Source: an uncultured Bacilli bacterium (GTDB taxonomy: Bacteria > Bacillota_I > Bacilli_A > ML615J-28 > CAG-313). Taken from it: DNA of 64,000 nucleotides. Below, piece after piece: positions 8,551 to 16,615 of this stretch. The position numbers and the translations under genes are program-made. How positions within the stretch are numbered: position 1 is the first letter of the stretch; the number at the start of each line of letters is the position of its first letter. The notes beneath the pieces are model-generated. The model was given only the letters and a program-made list of their open reading frames with translations, had not been told where the DNA came from and made no database searches. Location: positions 1-64,000 of the forward strand of contig CAKPBI010000004.1 of the NCBI GenBank assembly GCA_934140285.1, read 5' to 3'.

Positions 8551-10089
8551 ATGGGAGATAAGTTTAGAAAACTACGTGAAGGCTTTCTAGAAGATTTATC
8601 AAGTAAAACAGATAATATCGAAGAAGTCAAAAAGGCCATCGGGATTAAATCCACTAAAAAAGAACATCAACCTATCCAAAAAAGACCATTAATCTTTGCA
8701 CTTGCTAGTCTATCAGTAATTATCATCCTTCTTGTTACCATTAACTTAGTTAATCCTACTGCGATAAATCGTAATATTCCAACCTATAAAGAAATGACTG
8801 CACATAATGAAGTCATAACTCCAAACTATAAAGCAAGAAAAAATCTTGCGGGAACAATAGAAGAAGACATTATCAATGAAATTGGTATTGTTAAAATCCC
8901 TGGTATTTCTTGCTATGCAAAAAGAAATGAAAGTATCATCATTACAATAAAACTTGAAAACCCTAAAGAATATGAAATTCTTTCATTTACGTTAAATAAT
9001 AAAAAATATCAAATATCTGAATTCCTAGAAGGATCAAACTCTGAACAAATCCTTGTAAGATATAATGCAAGTGATACTTCAGGGATTGAAGAAATAACCA
9101 TTAACGCTATCAAATATATCGATAATGAAAGCATCAAGAATGCTCGCTTTGATGGTAATCAAACCATCAAAATAGGAGTGGCTTATGAAAACCATCCTGA
9201 AGTAATTAACTTTACAACTTTAAAGGAAGCAAATTCTGTAAGATTTAGTTTTATCGTTAATGATAAAGATAACTTAATTAATAATCAAACTGGTCTTAAT
9301 GCATACTTATATGACGGAAATAACATCCAGAAAATTACAAAACTAAAAGTTGGATTAAATGAAATCAAATATGACAACTTAAGTTATGGTTCAACATATT
9401 CTTTGATTATAGTTGGTATCTATGATTTACTTGATGGAGCTGGTAAAAGAGGTAATGTCTTACATAAAGAAACCTTTACAACCAATCATGGTTATACTTA
9501 TGATACAGTCTCAACAACTACCGATAATATAAGTCTAACTTTAAAGAAAGATCCAACATTTAAAGGAAATCTAGTAAAGACTGAACTATATAAAGATGGA
9601 AGTTTAATTGAAACCAAATTAGGAAATAACCTAACCATAAACTTTAGTAATCTTCAATCAAACACTGAATATGAAATCATTACAACTTATGAATTTAATA
9701 TTAGTAGTTCAAATAAAGAAACAAGAACGATAAGCACTAAAGTAAAAACCACATCAAAAGAAATTCCAACTCTTGAAATTTCAGGAATTCTCCCTATAGA
9801 TAATAAAATCATAGGTTTCCTATTAATCAAAGATTTAGAAAATCTATTAAAAATTAGGAGTATTGACTTATATCAAAATGATGTTAAAGTTACATCACAT
9901 GATGTCTTACAAAATGTCAAACAAAATGAAGATGGTACCACTACTTGTGAATTTAGATTTACGAACATCCCAAGTGGTGAGTATAAAATTGTAATTGTCT
10001 ATGAATATGATTTAAATGATGGCAATGGCCCACAAGTAATTGATGAAAATAGTATTAATAAAAATAATATTATTACCATCAATCTATAA
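8551..10089 (+). CDS. Membrane-anchored anti-sigma-like protein with FN3-like ectodomain
   Basis: 512 residues. Residues 1-45 are polar and would face the cytosol; one membrane segment lies at about 46-69 (FALASLSVIIILLVTINLV); the remaining 440 residues are outside. The ectodomain looks like a row of beta-sandwich modules. At least two contain fibronectin-III-like lines ending in YGSTYSLIIVGIYD and SNTEYEIITTYEF. The cytosolic part has no ZAS motif (HxxxCxxC), so the anti-sigma role rests on position, topology and the 1-nt spacing from the sigma gene. It could sense a wall or surface ligand. The start follows GGAGG. No protease-site motif is evident. Confidence 0.6.
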   Translation: MGDKFRKLREGFLEDLSSKTDNIEEVKKAIGIKSTKKEHQPIQKRPLIFALASLSVIIILLVTINLVNPTAINRNIPTYKEMTAHNEVITPNYKARKNLAGTIEEDIINEIGIVKIPGISCYAKRNESIIITIKLENPKEYEILSFTLNNKKYQISEFLEGSNSEQILVRYNASDTSGIEEITINAIKYIDNESIKNARFDGNQTIKIGVAYENHPEVINFTTLKEANSVRFSFIVNDKDNLINNQTGLNAYLYDGNNIQKITKLKVGLNEIKYDNLSYGSTYSLIIVGIYDLLDGAGKRGNVLHKETFTTNHGYTYDTVSTTTDNISLTLKKDPTFKGNLVKTELYKDGSLIETKLGNNLTINFSNLQSNTEYEIITTYEFNISSSNKETRTISTKVKTTSKEIPTLEISGILPIDNKIIGFLLIKDLENLLKIRSIDLYQNDVKVTSHDVLQNVKQNEDGTTTCEFRFTNIPSGEYKIVIVYEYDLNDGNGPQVIDENSINKNNIITINL

Positions 10090-10090
10090 A

Positions 10091-10143
10091 AAAATAGCCT
10101 ATAACAATGAAATGACATCCATTTCACTATTATAGGCTTTTTA
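10091..10143. terminator. Bidirectional terminator between convergent genes
   Basis: AGCCTATAA...TGAAATG pairs with CATTTCA...TTATAGGCT, flanked by A-run and T-run, so it serves both the sigma operon (+) and the MATE gene (-). Confidence 0.85.
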
Positions 10144-11556
10144 TTATGCTGTAACAACTTCTCCTGTATTTTCTCTAAAAGCATTAAATACTTTTTTTGA
10201 TACAATAAAGTAAGTAAGAAGATGAATTGCGAAAGTGATAATCCAAGATATTGGATAGGAAATATAAAGTAGGTGTAAATCATTGTAATCAACAAAGTTA
10301 GTATATTGTCTAAATACAAGATAAATCCAGGCAATTCTAAATCCACATACTCCAATGATCGAAACAATCATTGGAATAGTTGAATATCCAAGACCACGAA
10401 GGACTCCAACCATAACATCCATTATTCCACACAAGAAATAAGGAAGGCATAGATAATGAAGTCTAATATAGCCAACGTTAATTTTGTCAGGAGCATTAAC
10501 ATAAATTCTTAGTAATTGTTTACCAAAAATAAAGGTAAGCCCACCCATGAATACCCCAATCATCGTAACAATAATTAAGGAATAAATAGTTACTTTAATA
10601 ATATTTTTCTTATTCTTAGCTCCTACATTTTGTCCAGTAAAAGCAAGAGCAGCATGATAAACTGAGTTCATCGCCGTATATACAAAACCTTCAAGAGATG
10701 AAGCAGCAGAGTTGCCATCCATAACAACATTTTGTGGAGTAAACATATTAACTGATGATTGAATTATAACATTGGAAATAGAAAAGATAGAACCTTGAAT
10801 ACCAGCAGGAAGTCCAATTTTAGTAATTTCCCATAATTCATTTTTATAAATAGCAAGTTCTTTAAATCTAAAGCGGTATGCTTCATTACTCTTCAAAAGA
10901 GCCAACATAATTAATACACAAGAAATTATTTGTGATATAATCGTTGCAATAGCAACTCCCGCAACCCCCATTTTACAAACAATAACAAAGAATAAGTTTA
11001 AAATAATATTTACAATACCCGCAACACTTAAATATATTAAAGGACGTTTAGTATCGCCAACTGCTCTAAGAATAGCAGCTGCAAAGTTGTATACCATATT
11101 AAATGGCATTCCGATAAAATATATTTGTAAATAAATCTTTGATAGTTCTAAATCATTGTGCATTAAATGAAGGAAGGTACCAGCCATGAAGAATCCCATA
11201 ACGCCAAGTAGAACCCCAATAATGAAACTTATAAAAATGGAAGTATGAACAACTCTTCCAACCTTTTCATAATCTTTAGCTCCATAAAGGCGAGCTACCA
11301 CAACATTGGTTCCCACACTTAATCCCATAAATAGGTTTACAATTAAATTGATTAAAGCTGAAGTAGAACCAACTGCTCCTAAGGCTCCTTCTTGATTGGA
11401 AAAGTTACCAACAACAATTAAATCGGCAGTGTTGTAAAGTAACTGCAAGATTCCCATCAAGGCAAGAGGCAGTGAGAAAATCAAAATCTTTACAAAAAGA
11501 TTTCCGCTACACATGTCAATTTCATATTTTTTTCTTTTTTCTACATTTTCATTCAT
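10144..11556 (-). CDS. MATE family efflux transporter
   Basis: 470 residues with 12 hydrophobic segments in two similar halves, the usual size and shape of MATE (NorM/DinF-type) exporters. These use a Na+ or H+ gradient to expel cationic drugs or other small molecules. The first half begins with SLPLALMGILQLLYNTADLI, the typical MATE helix 1, and a related line occurs after the midpoint. The start ATG at 11554-11556 follows a GGTGAT ribosome site and a TTGCAT-17-TATAAT promoter (11573-11601, minus strand). An in-frame longer start at 11637 would place that promoter inside the gene. The substrate is unknown. Confidence 0.9.
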   Translation of the reverse strand: MNENVEKRKKYEIDMCSGNLFVKILIFSLPLALMGILQLLYNTADLIVVGNFSNQEGALGAVGSTSALINLIVNLFMGLSVGTNVVVARLYGAKDYEKVGRVVHTSIFISFIIGVLLGVMGFFMAGTFLHLMHNDLELSKIYLQIYFIGMPFNMVYNFAAAILRAVGDTKRPLIYLSVAGIVNIILNLFFVIVCKMGVAGVAIATIISQIISCVLIMLALLKSNEAYRFRFKELAIYKNELWEITKIGLPAGIQGSIFSISNVIIQSSVNMFTPQNVVMDGNSAASSLEGFVYTAMNSVYHAALAFTGQNVGAKNKKNIIKVTIYSLIIVTMIGVFMGGLTFIFGKQLLRIYVNAPDKINVGYIRLHYLCLPYFLCGIMDVMVGVLRGLGYSTIPMIVSIIGVCGFRIAWIYLVFRQYTNFVDYNDLHLLYISYPISWIITFAIHLLTYFIVSKKVFNAFRENTGEVVTA

Positions 11557-11572
11557 ATAATCACCGGGAGTT

Positions 11573-11601
11573 ATTATACTCCAAACTTCTATTAAATGCA
11601 A
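11573..11601 (-). promoter_or_regulatory. MATE gene promoter (minus strand)
   Basis: On the minus strand: TTGCAT (11601-11596), 17 nt, TATAAT (11578-11573). Confidence 0.75.
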
Positions 11602-11624
11602 ATGAATGAAAAATGAAAACACTA

Positions 11625-11659
11625 ACAAAAAAGACAATAATCAAACGATTACTGTCTTC
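11625..11659 (-). terminator. Terminator of the M18 aminopeptidase gene
   Basis: On the minus strand AAGACAGTAATCG pairs with GATTATTGTCTT and a run of T follows, directly behind the stop codon at 11678. Confidence 0.85.
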
Positions 11660-11677
11660 CTTATTATATATGGTATA

Positions 11678-13045
11678 TTATAGTTTAGTTACAAATGTTT
11701 TATAAGCAAGGTATGCTTCGTAAACATCTACTTTAGAAACTATTTCCATTGGAGCATGCATGTTTAGTACCGCAATACCAGCATCAATTACATTCATATT
11801 GTAGTTACCTAAGATATAAGCGATAGTACCGCCTCCACCTTGGTCAACTTTCCCAAGTTCAGCTGTTTGGAAGTTTACGTTAGCTTCATCCATAACTTTT
11901 CTGATTTCTGCAAAGTATTCAGGCATTGCATCATTACATCCACTCTTACCTCTTGCACCGGTGTATTTGTTAAAACAAATACCATTGCCAAGATATGCGG
12001 CATTCTTGCTGTCATTTACTCCTGCGAATAATGGATCAAATCCAGCGGAAACATCACTTGATAACATCTTAGTGTTTTCCATAGCATGACGTACTTTTAA
12101 TTCTGAGTATTCAGTTGTTAAATTAACAAGTTCGGCAACAGTATTTTCAAAGAATTTAGATTCAGCTCCCGTTGCTCCGATTGATCCAACTTCCTCTTTA
12201 TCAACAAGGATAGCACAAGAAGTATAAGTAACATCTGTCGCATCAATTACAGCTCTAAATGAAGTGTATGCACAAACTCTATCATCATGTCCATATCCAG
12301 CAATCATGCTACGATCTAGTCCATAGTCACGAGCAGCACCAGCAGGAACAATTTCAAATTCAGCACTAATTAAATCTTCTTCCTCAAAATCATATTTTTC
12401 CTTAAGAAGTTTTAAAATGTTAGCTTTAACTGCATCTTTTTCACTGCCTTCAAGTGGCATACTACCAAGAGTTACATCTAGGTCTTCACCTTCAATAACT
12501 TTAGCAGCACTCTTTTGCATTTGGTCACCTGATAAATGGATTAGTAAATCACTAATACCAACTACTGGATCACTTGCATCTTCACCAATAATGACATTAA
12601 CTTTGGTTCCATCCTTCTTACATACAACGCCGTAAATCGCAAGAGGGATTGTAACCCATTGATACTTTTTAATACCACCATAGTAGTGAGTATCTAATAG
12701 ACAGAAATTGTGACTTTCATATAAAGGATTTTGTTTAACATCAAGACGTGGTGAGTCGATGTGAGCACCTAAAACACGTAGTCCTTTTTCAATTGGTTCA
12801 CTACCAATTACAAATAAAGCAATATTTTTACCTTTATTTGTTGTATAAACTTTATCACCTTTCTTTAAACTTTTAAATTCATGAAGAGGTTTAAACCCAT
12901 GTTCTAAAGCAATTCTTTCAGCTTCTTTAACACATTCTCTTTCGGTTTTGCATTTAGAAATGAAAGCTTTATAACCTTCACAAAAATCCATAACTTGGTT
13001 TAAATTTTCATTTGTGTATTTTTTCCATGCATTTTTTGCATACAT
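11678..13045 (-). CDS. M18 family aminopeptidase
   Basis: 455 residues, matching bacterial M18 (aspartyl aminopeptidase-type) enzymes. These are cytosolic dizinc exopeptidases that remove N-terminal, often acidic, residues. Metal-site motifs visible in order: HIDSPRLDVK, GYGHDDRVCAY, DKEEVGSIGA and the C-terminal MHAPMEI. The N-terminus (KNAWKKY...DFCEGYKAF) resembles the ApeA-type subgroup of clostridia and Thermotoga more than ApeB; the symbol is left blank because both are used. The start ATG has AAAGGAGATGAT in front and an extended -10 (TGGTATAAT, 13073-13081 region, minus strand). It is monocistronic. Confidence 0.93.
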   Translation of the reverse strand: MYAKNAWKKYTNENLNQVMDFCEGYKAFISKCKTERECVKEAERIALEHGFKPLHEFKSLKKGDKVYTTNKGKNIALFVIGSEPIEKGLRVLGAHIDSPRLDVKQNPLYESHNFCLLDTHYYGGIKKYQWVTIPLAIYGVVCKKDGTKVNVIIGEDASDPVVGISDLLIHLSGDQMQKSAAKVIEGEDLDVTLGSMPLEGSEKDAVKANILKLLKEKYDFEEEDLISAEFEIVPAGAARDYGLDRSMIAGYGHDDRVCAYTSFRAVIDATDVTYTSCAILVDKEEVGSIGATGAESKFFENTVAELVNLTTEYSELKVRHAMENTKMLSSDVSAGFDPLFAGVNDSKNAAYLGNGICFNKYTGARGKSGCNDAMPEYFAEIRKVMDEANVNFQTAELGKVDQGGGGTIAYILGNYNMNVIDAGIAVLNMHAPMEIVSKVDVYEAYLAYKTFVTKL

Positions 13046-13203
13046 AATATCATCTCCTTTTCATACTCTCTTATTATACCATATTTTTTCAATCTTAGTA
13101 TTTTATATGATTAACTTTTATTTTTTTTCTCAAAATCCTCTCAAAAAACCTATAAATATTGTATAATATATAAGGACTAAAAATATTGAAAGGAAGGATT
13201 ATT

Positions 13204-14307
13204 GTGGCTAAAAAAAGAAGAAAATCATCTAGTAAAATTTTTATAATATTATTTGTTTTAGTTGTTATTTGTGTTGTAGCTCTCTTCATTGTAAAACCTG
13301 AAGTATTTAAATCTATCACTAATTTATTTAATAAAAAAGATAATCAAACTACTATTAATAGTGATGACTTAACAATTCATTTTCTTGAACTTGGAGTTAA
13401 AAACACTGGCGATTCAATCTACATTAAAGCAGGAGATACTGACATTTTAATTGATGCTGGATCCACTAAAGAAAGTGCTAGTACCATAACTAAGTACTTA
13501 AATCAATATGTTACAGATGGTAAATTAGAATATGTAATTGCCACTCATGGGGACAAAGATCACATCTCAGCTTTTGTTGGTCCAAAGGGGGAAAGTGGAG
13601 TCCTTGATAGTTTTAAGGTTGATACCATTATTGACTTTCCACGTACTACGAAAACTACTACCATATATAAAGATTACGTTGCTAAGAGGGAAAATCTCGT
13701 TAAGCAAGGAACTAAACATTTTACAGCTTTAGAGTGTTTTAATAATGAAAATGGGGCCAAAAGAGTCTATGAACTTTCTAAAGGAATTGAATTAGAAATC
13801 TTATATAACAAGTTTTATGAAGAAAATACCACTGATGAAAACAATAACTCAGTATGTTTAATGATTAACCAAGGTTCAAGACACTTCCTTTTTACAGGTG
13901 ATCTTGAAAAAGAAGGAGAAGAAACCTTAGTAAAAAATAATAAACTACCAGAAGTTGAACTATTTAAAGCTGGACATCATGGATCAAAAACTTCCTCAAA
14001 CGATGCCTTACTAAGTGTAATAAAACCAAAAATTGTCTGTGTATGTTGTTGTGCAGGTTCTGATGAATATACTAAAATTGATGATAACATGTTCCCTACC
14101 CAAGCCTTTATTTCTCGTGTATGTAAGTACACTGATAAGGTTTATGTTACAAGTCTTGCGACCGAAGATCAATCATCATTTACTTCAATGAATGGTAATA
14201 TCGTTGTTACATCTAAAAAGGATCAAGAAGTAATGGTTAATTGTAGTAACAATAATACCATCTTAAAAGATACAGAATGGTTCAAAAAACATCGTAAGTG
14301 GGAATAG
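13204..14307 (+). CDS. Membrane-anchored MBL-fold hydrolase, ComEC C-domain-like
   Basis: 367 residues with a GTG start six nucleotides behind AGGAAGG; a TTG at 13186 would overlap that site. Residues 1-12 are very basic, followed by one membrane segment (about 13-33), then an external metallo-beta-lactamase domain. Metal motifs: THGDKDH (HxxxDH), LFTGDLEKEGE and FKAGHHGSKTSS. This set is typical of the hydrolase domain detached from ComEC/Rec2. Such stand-alone proteins are thought to act on DNA or phosphodiesters at the surface, but function is unproven. No comEA or ComEC membrane part is in the window. The HEPN-like gene follows after 2 nt. Confidence 0.82.
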   Translation: MAKKRRKSSSKIFIILFVLVVICVVALFIVKPEVFKSITNLFNKKDNQTTINSDDLTIHFLELGVKNTGDSIYIKAGDTDILIDAGSTKESASTITKYLNQYVTDGKLEYVIATHGDKDHISAFVGPKGESGVLDSFKVDTIIDFPRTTKTTTIYKDYVAKRENLVKQGTKHFTALECFNNENGAKRVYELSKGIELEILYNKFYEENTTDENNNSVCLMINQGSRHFLFTGDLEKEGEETLVKNNKLPEVELFKAGHHGSKTSSNDALLSVIKPKIVCVCCCAGSDEYTKIDDNMFPTQAFISRVCKYTDKVYVTSLATEDQSSFTSMNGNIVVTSKKDQEVMVNCSNNNTILKDTEWFKKHRKWE

Positions 14308-14309
14308 TC

Positions 14310-14768
14310 ATGAATAGAATTTATCAATTAGTAGGACAAATAATCGAAAATGCTCAATACTTAGAATTCAACCTTCTCTTAATGCTAAAATATGACATTA
14401 TTTTAAAAGCCTTTGATAAATCACAAGCGATAACCATTGAAAAATATCATCAACTAGTAATAGATGCTGAAAATAAATCAATGGAGTTAAAACACAAAAC
14501 AATGGGTGAGATAATCCACAACATTAGAGAAATGAATCGACTAAGTGAAGATGAAGTAAACAAACTAGAAAAAGTCCTAAAAACAAGAAATTACTTAGTT
14601 CATCAATACTTCAAAAAACATGATTTTGAACATTTCTATCAAGATGAAGAATTCTTAAATAAAGAAATTAACTACTTAAAAGATACCTTAAGTACTATGT
14701 CACACTTAAATTTATCTGTCGCAAGTATTATTACCTATCAACAAGAAATGATTAAATCAATTAAGTAA
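14310..14768 (+). CDS. HEPN-like helical protein
   Basis: 152 residues, all alpha-helical in pattern. It contains KTR93NYLVH98QYF, the R-x4-H motif of HEPN RNases, at the start of a late helix, with a supporting acidic helix before it. HEPN proteins act as metal-independent RNases in toxin-antitoxin, abortive infection and CRISPR systems, or as non-catalytic helical scaffolds. The usual nucleotidyltransferase (MNT) partner is absent, and the gene is tied instead to the MBL-fold gene 2 nt upstream. Start is the ATG at 14310; a GTG at 14298 is in frame but inside the upstream gene. Function is open; the motif alone is modest evidence. Confidence 0.6.
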   Translation: MNRIYQLVGQIIENAQYLEFNLLLMLKYDIILKAFDKSQAITIEKYHQLVIDAENKSMELKHKTMGEIIHNIREMNRLSEDEVNKLEKVLKTRNYLVHQYFKKHDFEHFYQDEEFLNKEINYLKDTLSTMSHLNLSVASIITYQQEMIKSIK

Positions 14769-14795
14769 CAATGGTTTATCCATTGTTATTTTTTC
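14767..14795 (+). terminator. Terminator
   Basis: AACAATGG pairs with CCATTGTT around a TTTAT loop and a T-rich tail follows, directly behind the HEPN-like gene. Confidence 0.85.
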
Positions 14796-14818
14796 TTTTA
14801 TTTTCATAATGCATTAAC

Positions 14819-14848
14819 TTGTTTTTTTTTATAAAAAAATAGTATAAT
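14819..14848 (+). promoter_or_regulatory. Promoter of the ABC exporter operon
   Basis: TTGTTT (14819-14824), 18 nt, TATAAT (14843-14848); AAGGAGG precedes the ATG at 14876. Confidence 0.7.
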
Positions 14849-14875
14849 ATCACTAATTAAAAGGAGGAATGAAGA

Positions 14876-16615
14876 ATGATTAAAGCCTTTAAACATCTTG
14901 GTTGGTTTTTTAAAGAAAACCTTTGGAAATATTTTTTATGTTGTTTAACTTTAGTATTTGTATCGGTAATGCCAGTAGTTCCTGCTAAGTTCTTAGGACT
15001 TGCGATTGATGAAATTGCGATGGGAACAATTACCATTTACAAATTAGTGTTTTATCTATGTGGACTTTTTCTTGTTCCTTTTAGTGTTTATTTAGTTAAT
15101 ATAATTTATCACTATAATATCAATAGCCTAGGTCATACTTTATCATATCAATTACGTGAAAAGTATTTAAGCCATTTATTTGATATGGATGCTCAACTAT
15201 ATGAAGAATATACTAAAGGTGATTTAATCGCAAGGGCAACTAATGATTTACAAAATCTAACAATTCTTGCGACATCATTTCTCCAAAATCTAATTTATTA
15301 TATTGCTTTAATTACATCATCGGTAGTTATGATGATTCTAATTCATCCCCTTCTAACGGTAGCATCAGTTGCTTTTATGCCTTTCGCAATCTTCTTTCTT
15401 AATTACTTAAGAAAAAAGAAAAGAAGATATTATAAAAAGCATCATGAAATATATGCGAATATGACTGAGAGTGTTCTTGAATCAATTGAAAGTGTTAAAG
15501 TTGTAAGAGCATATGGTGTAGAAGAACAAGATTTTAAAAAGACAAAAATCGCCATAGATAACGATGTTAACTCTTGGTGGAAAATCTTAAAATTTGAATC
15601 AATGTTTACTCCAATGTTTGAACTAACATATGCGATTGCTTATTTCATTGCGATTGGTCTTGGATCATACATGGTAATCTATAGTAAGATTACTCCGGGA
15701 GATTTAGTTACTTTCCTTTTATATGTTGCCATGCTATATGGACCTTTAATTGGTCTTAGTAATATCTTAAATAATATTAGTAACATCTTGATTGCGGATA
15801 ACCGTTTCTTTGAAATCATGGATCGTGAACCAAAGGTTACTGATGATGTTGACCCAATCAGTGTAATGAAATTTAAAAAAATTGAATTTAAGAATGTTTC
15901 TTTCAAATATCCATTTGATGATTTTGATGTCATCAAAAACATTAATCTAACAATCAATGCGGGAGAAACCATTGGAATTGTCGGACCAACGGGAGCTGGT
16001 AAATCTACTTTAATTCGTCAATTATTAAGAGAGTTTAATACTACAAGTGGAGAAATTGAAATAGATGGTATTAATATTAATAAATATAAGATTGAAGATG
16101 TCCGTTCACTTGTTGGTTATGTTCCTCAAAATAACATTTTATTTAGAAGATCAATTGATGATAACATTCTAATTGGTAATCCTCATGCATCAAGTCAAGA
16201 ATTAAATACTGCCTTATATGTATCTGATTTTGCAAAAGATCTTGTTCAACTTCCTGATGGAAATAAAACTCAAGTATCTGAACTTGGAGGATCCTTATCA
16301 GGAGGTCAACGTCAAAGACTTTCTATTGCAAGAGCTCTCGTAAAAAATCCTGAAATCTTGATTTTAGATGACTCTTTAAGTGCTGTCGATGCCTTAACAG
16401 AAGCCACCATCATTGAAAAACTAAAACAAACAAGAAGTGGTAAAACAAATATTATTGTTGCTCATCGTTTCTCAGCCATCGCAAAAGCTGACAAAATCGT
16501 AGTAATGGAAGATGGTCAAATATCTTGTATTGGTACCCATCAAGAATTAATCAATTATGATAATTGGTACAAATCACAATATTTGAAACAAATCAAAGGT
16601 GAAATCTATGAATAA
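14876..16615 (+). CDS. ABC exporter half-transporter, degenerate-catalysis subunit
   Basis: 579 residues: six-helix exporter domain (about 1-320), then a nucleotide-binding domain. Walker A GPTGAGKST, Q-loop VPQNN, signature LSGGQRQRLSIARAL, Walker B ILILDDSLSAVD, H-loop AHRF. The residue after Walker B is Asp rather than the catalytic Glu, as in the non-catalytic half of heterodimeric exporters such as BmrC/LmrC. The next gene has the opposite defect, so the two proteins should form one heterodimer with one intact and one degenerate ATP site. Likely role: export of drugs, lipids or peptides across the membrane. The stop overlaps the next gene by 8 nt. The substrate is unknown. Confidence 0.92.
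   Translation: MIKAFKHLGWFFKENLWKYFLCCLTLVFVSVMPVVPAKFLGLAIDEIAMGTITIYKLVFYLCGLFLVPFSVYLVNIIYHYNINSLGHTLSYQLREKYLSHLFDMDAQLYEEYTKGDLIARATNDLQNLTILATSFLQNLIYYIALITSSVVMMILIHPLLTVASVAFMPFAIFFLNYLRKKKRRYYKKHHEIYANMTESVLESIESVKVVRAYGVEEQDFKKTKIAIDNDVNSWWKILKFESMFTPMFELTYAIAYFIAIGLGSYMVIYSKITPGDLVTFLLYVAMLYGPLIGLSNILNNISNILIADNRFFEIMDREPKVTDDVDPISVMKFKKIEFKNVSFKYPFDDFDVIKNINLTINAGETIGIVGPTGAGKSTLIRQLLREFNTTSGEIEIDGININKYKIEDVRSLVGYVPQNNILFRRSIDDNILIGNPHASSQELNTALYVSDFAKDLVQLPDGNKTQVSELGGSLSGGQRQRLSIARALVKNPEILILDDSLSAVDALTEATIIEKLKQTRSGKTNIIVAHRFSAIAKADKIVVMEDGQISCIGTHQELINYDNWYKSQYLKQIKGEIYE

Noticed and set aside
11557..11637. Longer N-terminus for the MATE transporter
   Set aside because: It contains the gene's own promoter and ribosome site; the family starts near the chosen Met.
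13186..13203. TTG start for the MBL-fold hydrolase
   Set aside because: The TTG would place the AGGAAGG ribosome site inside the coding region; GTG at 13204 has correct spacing.
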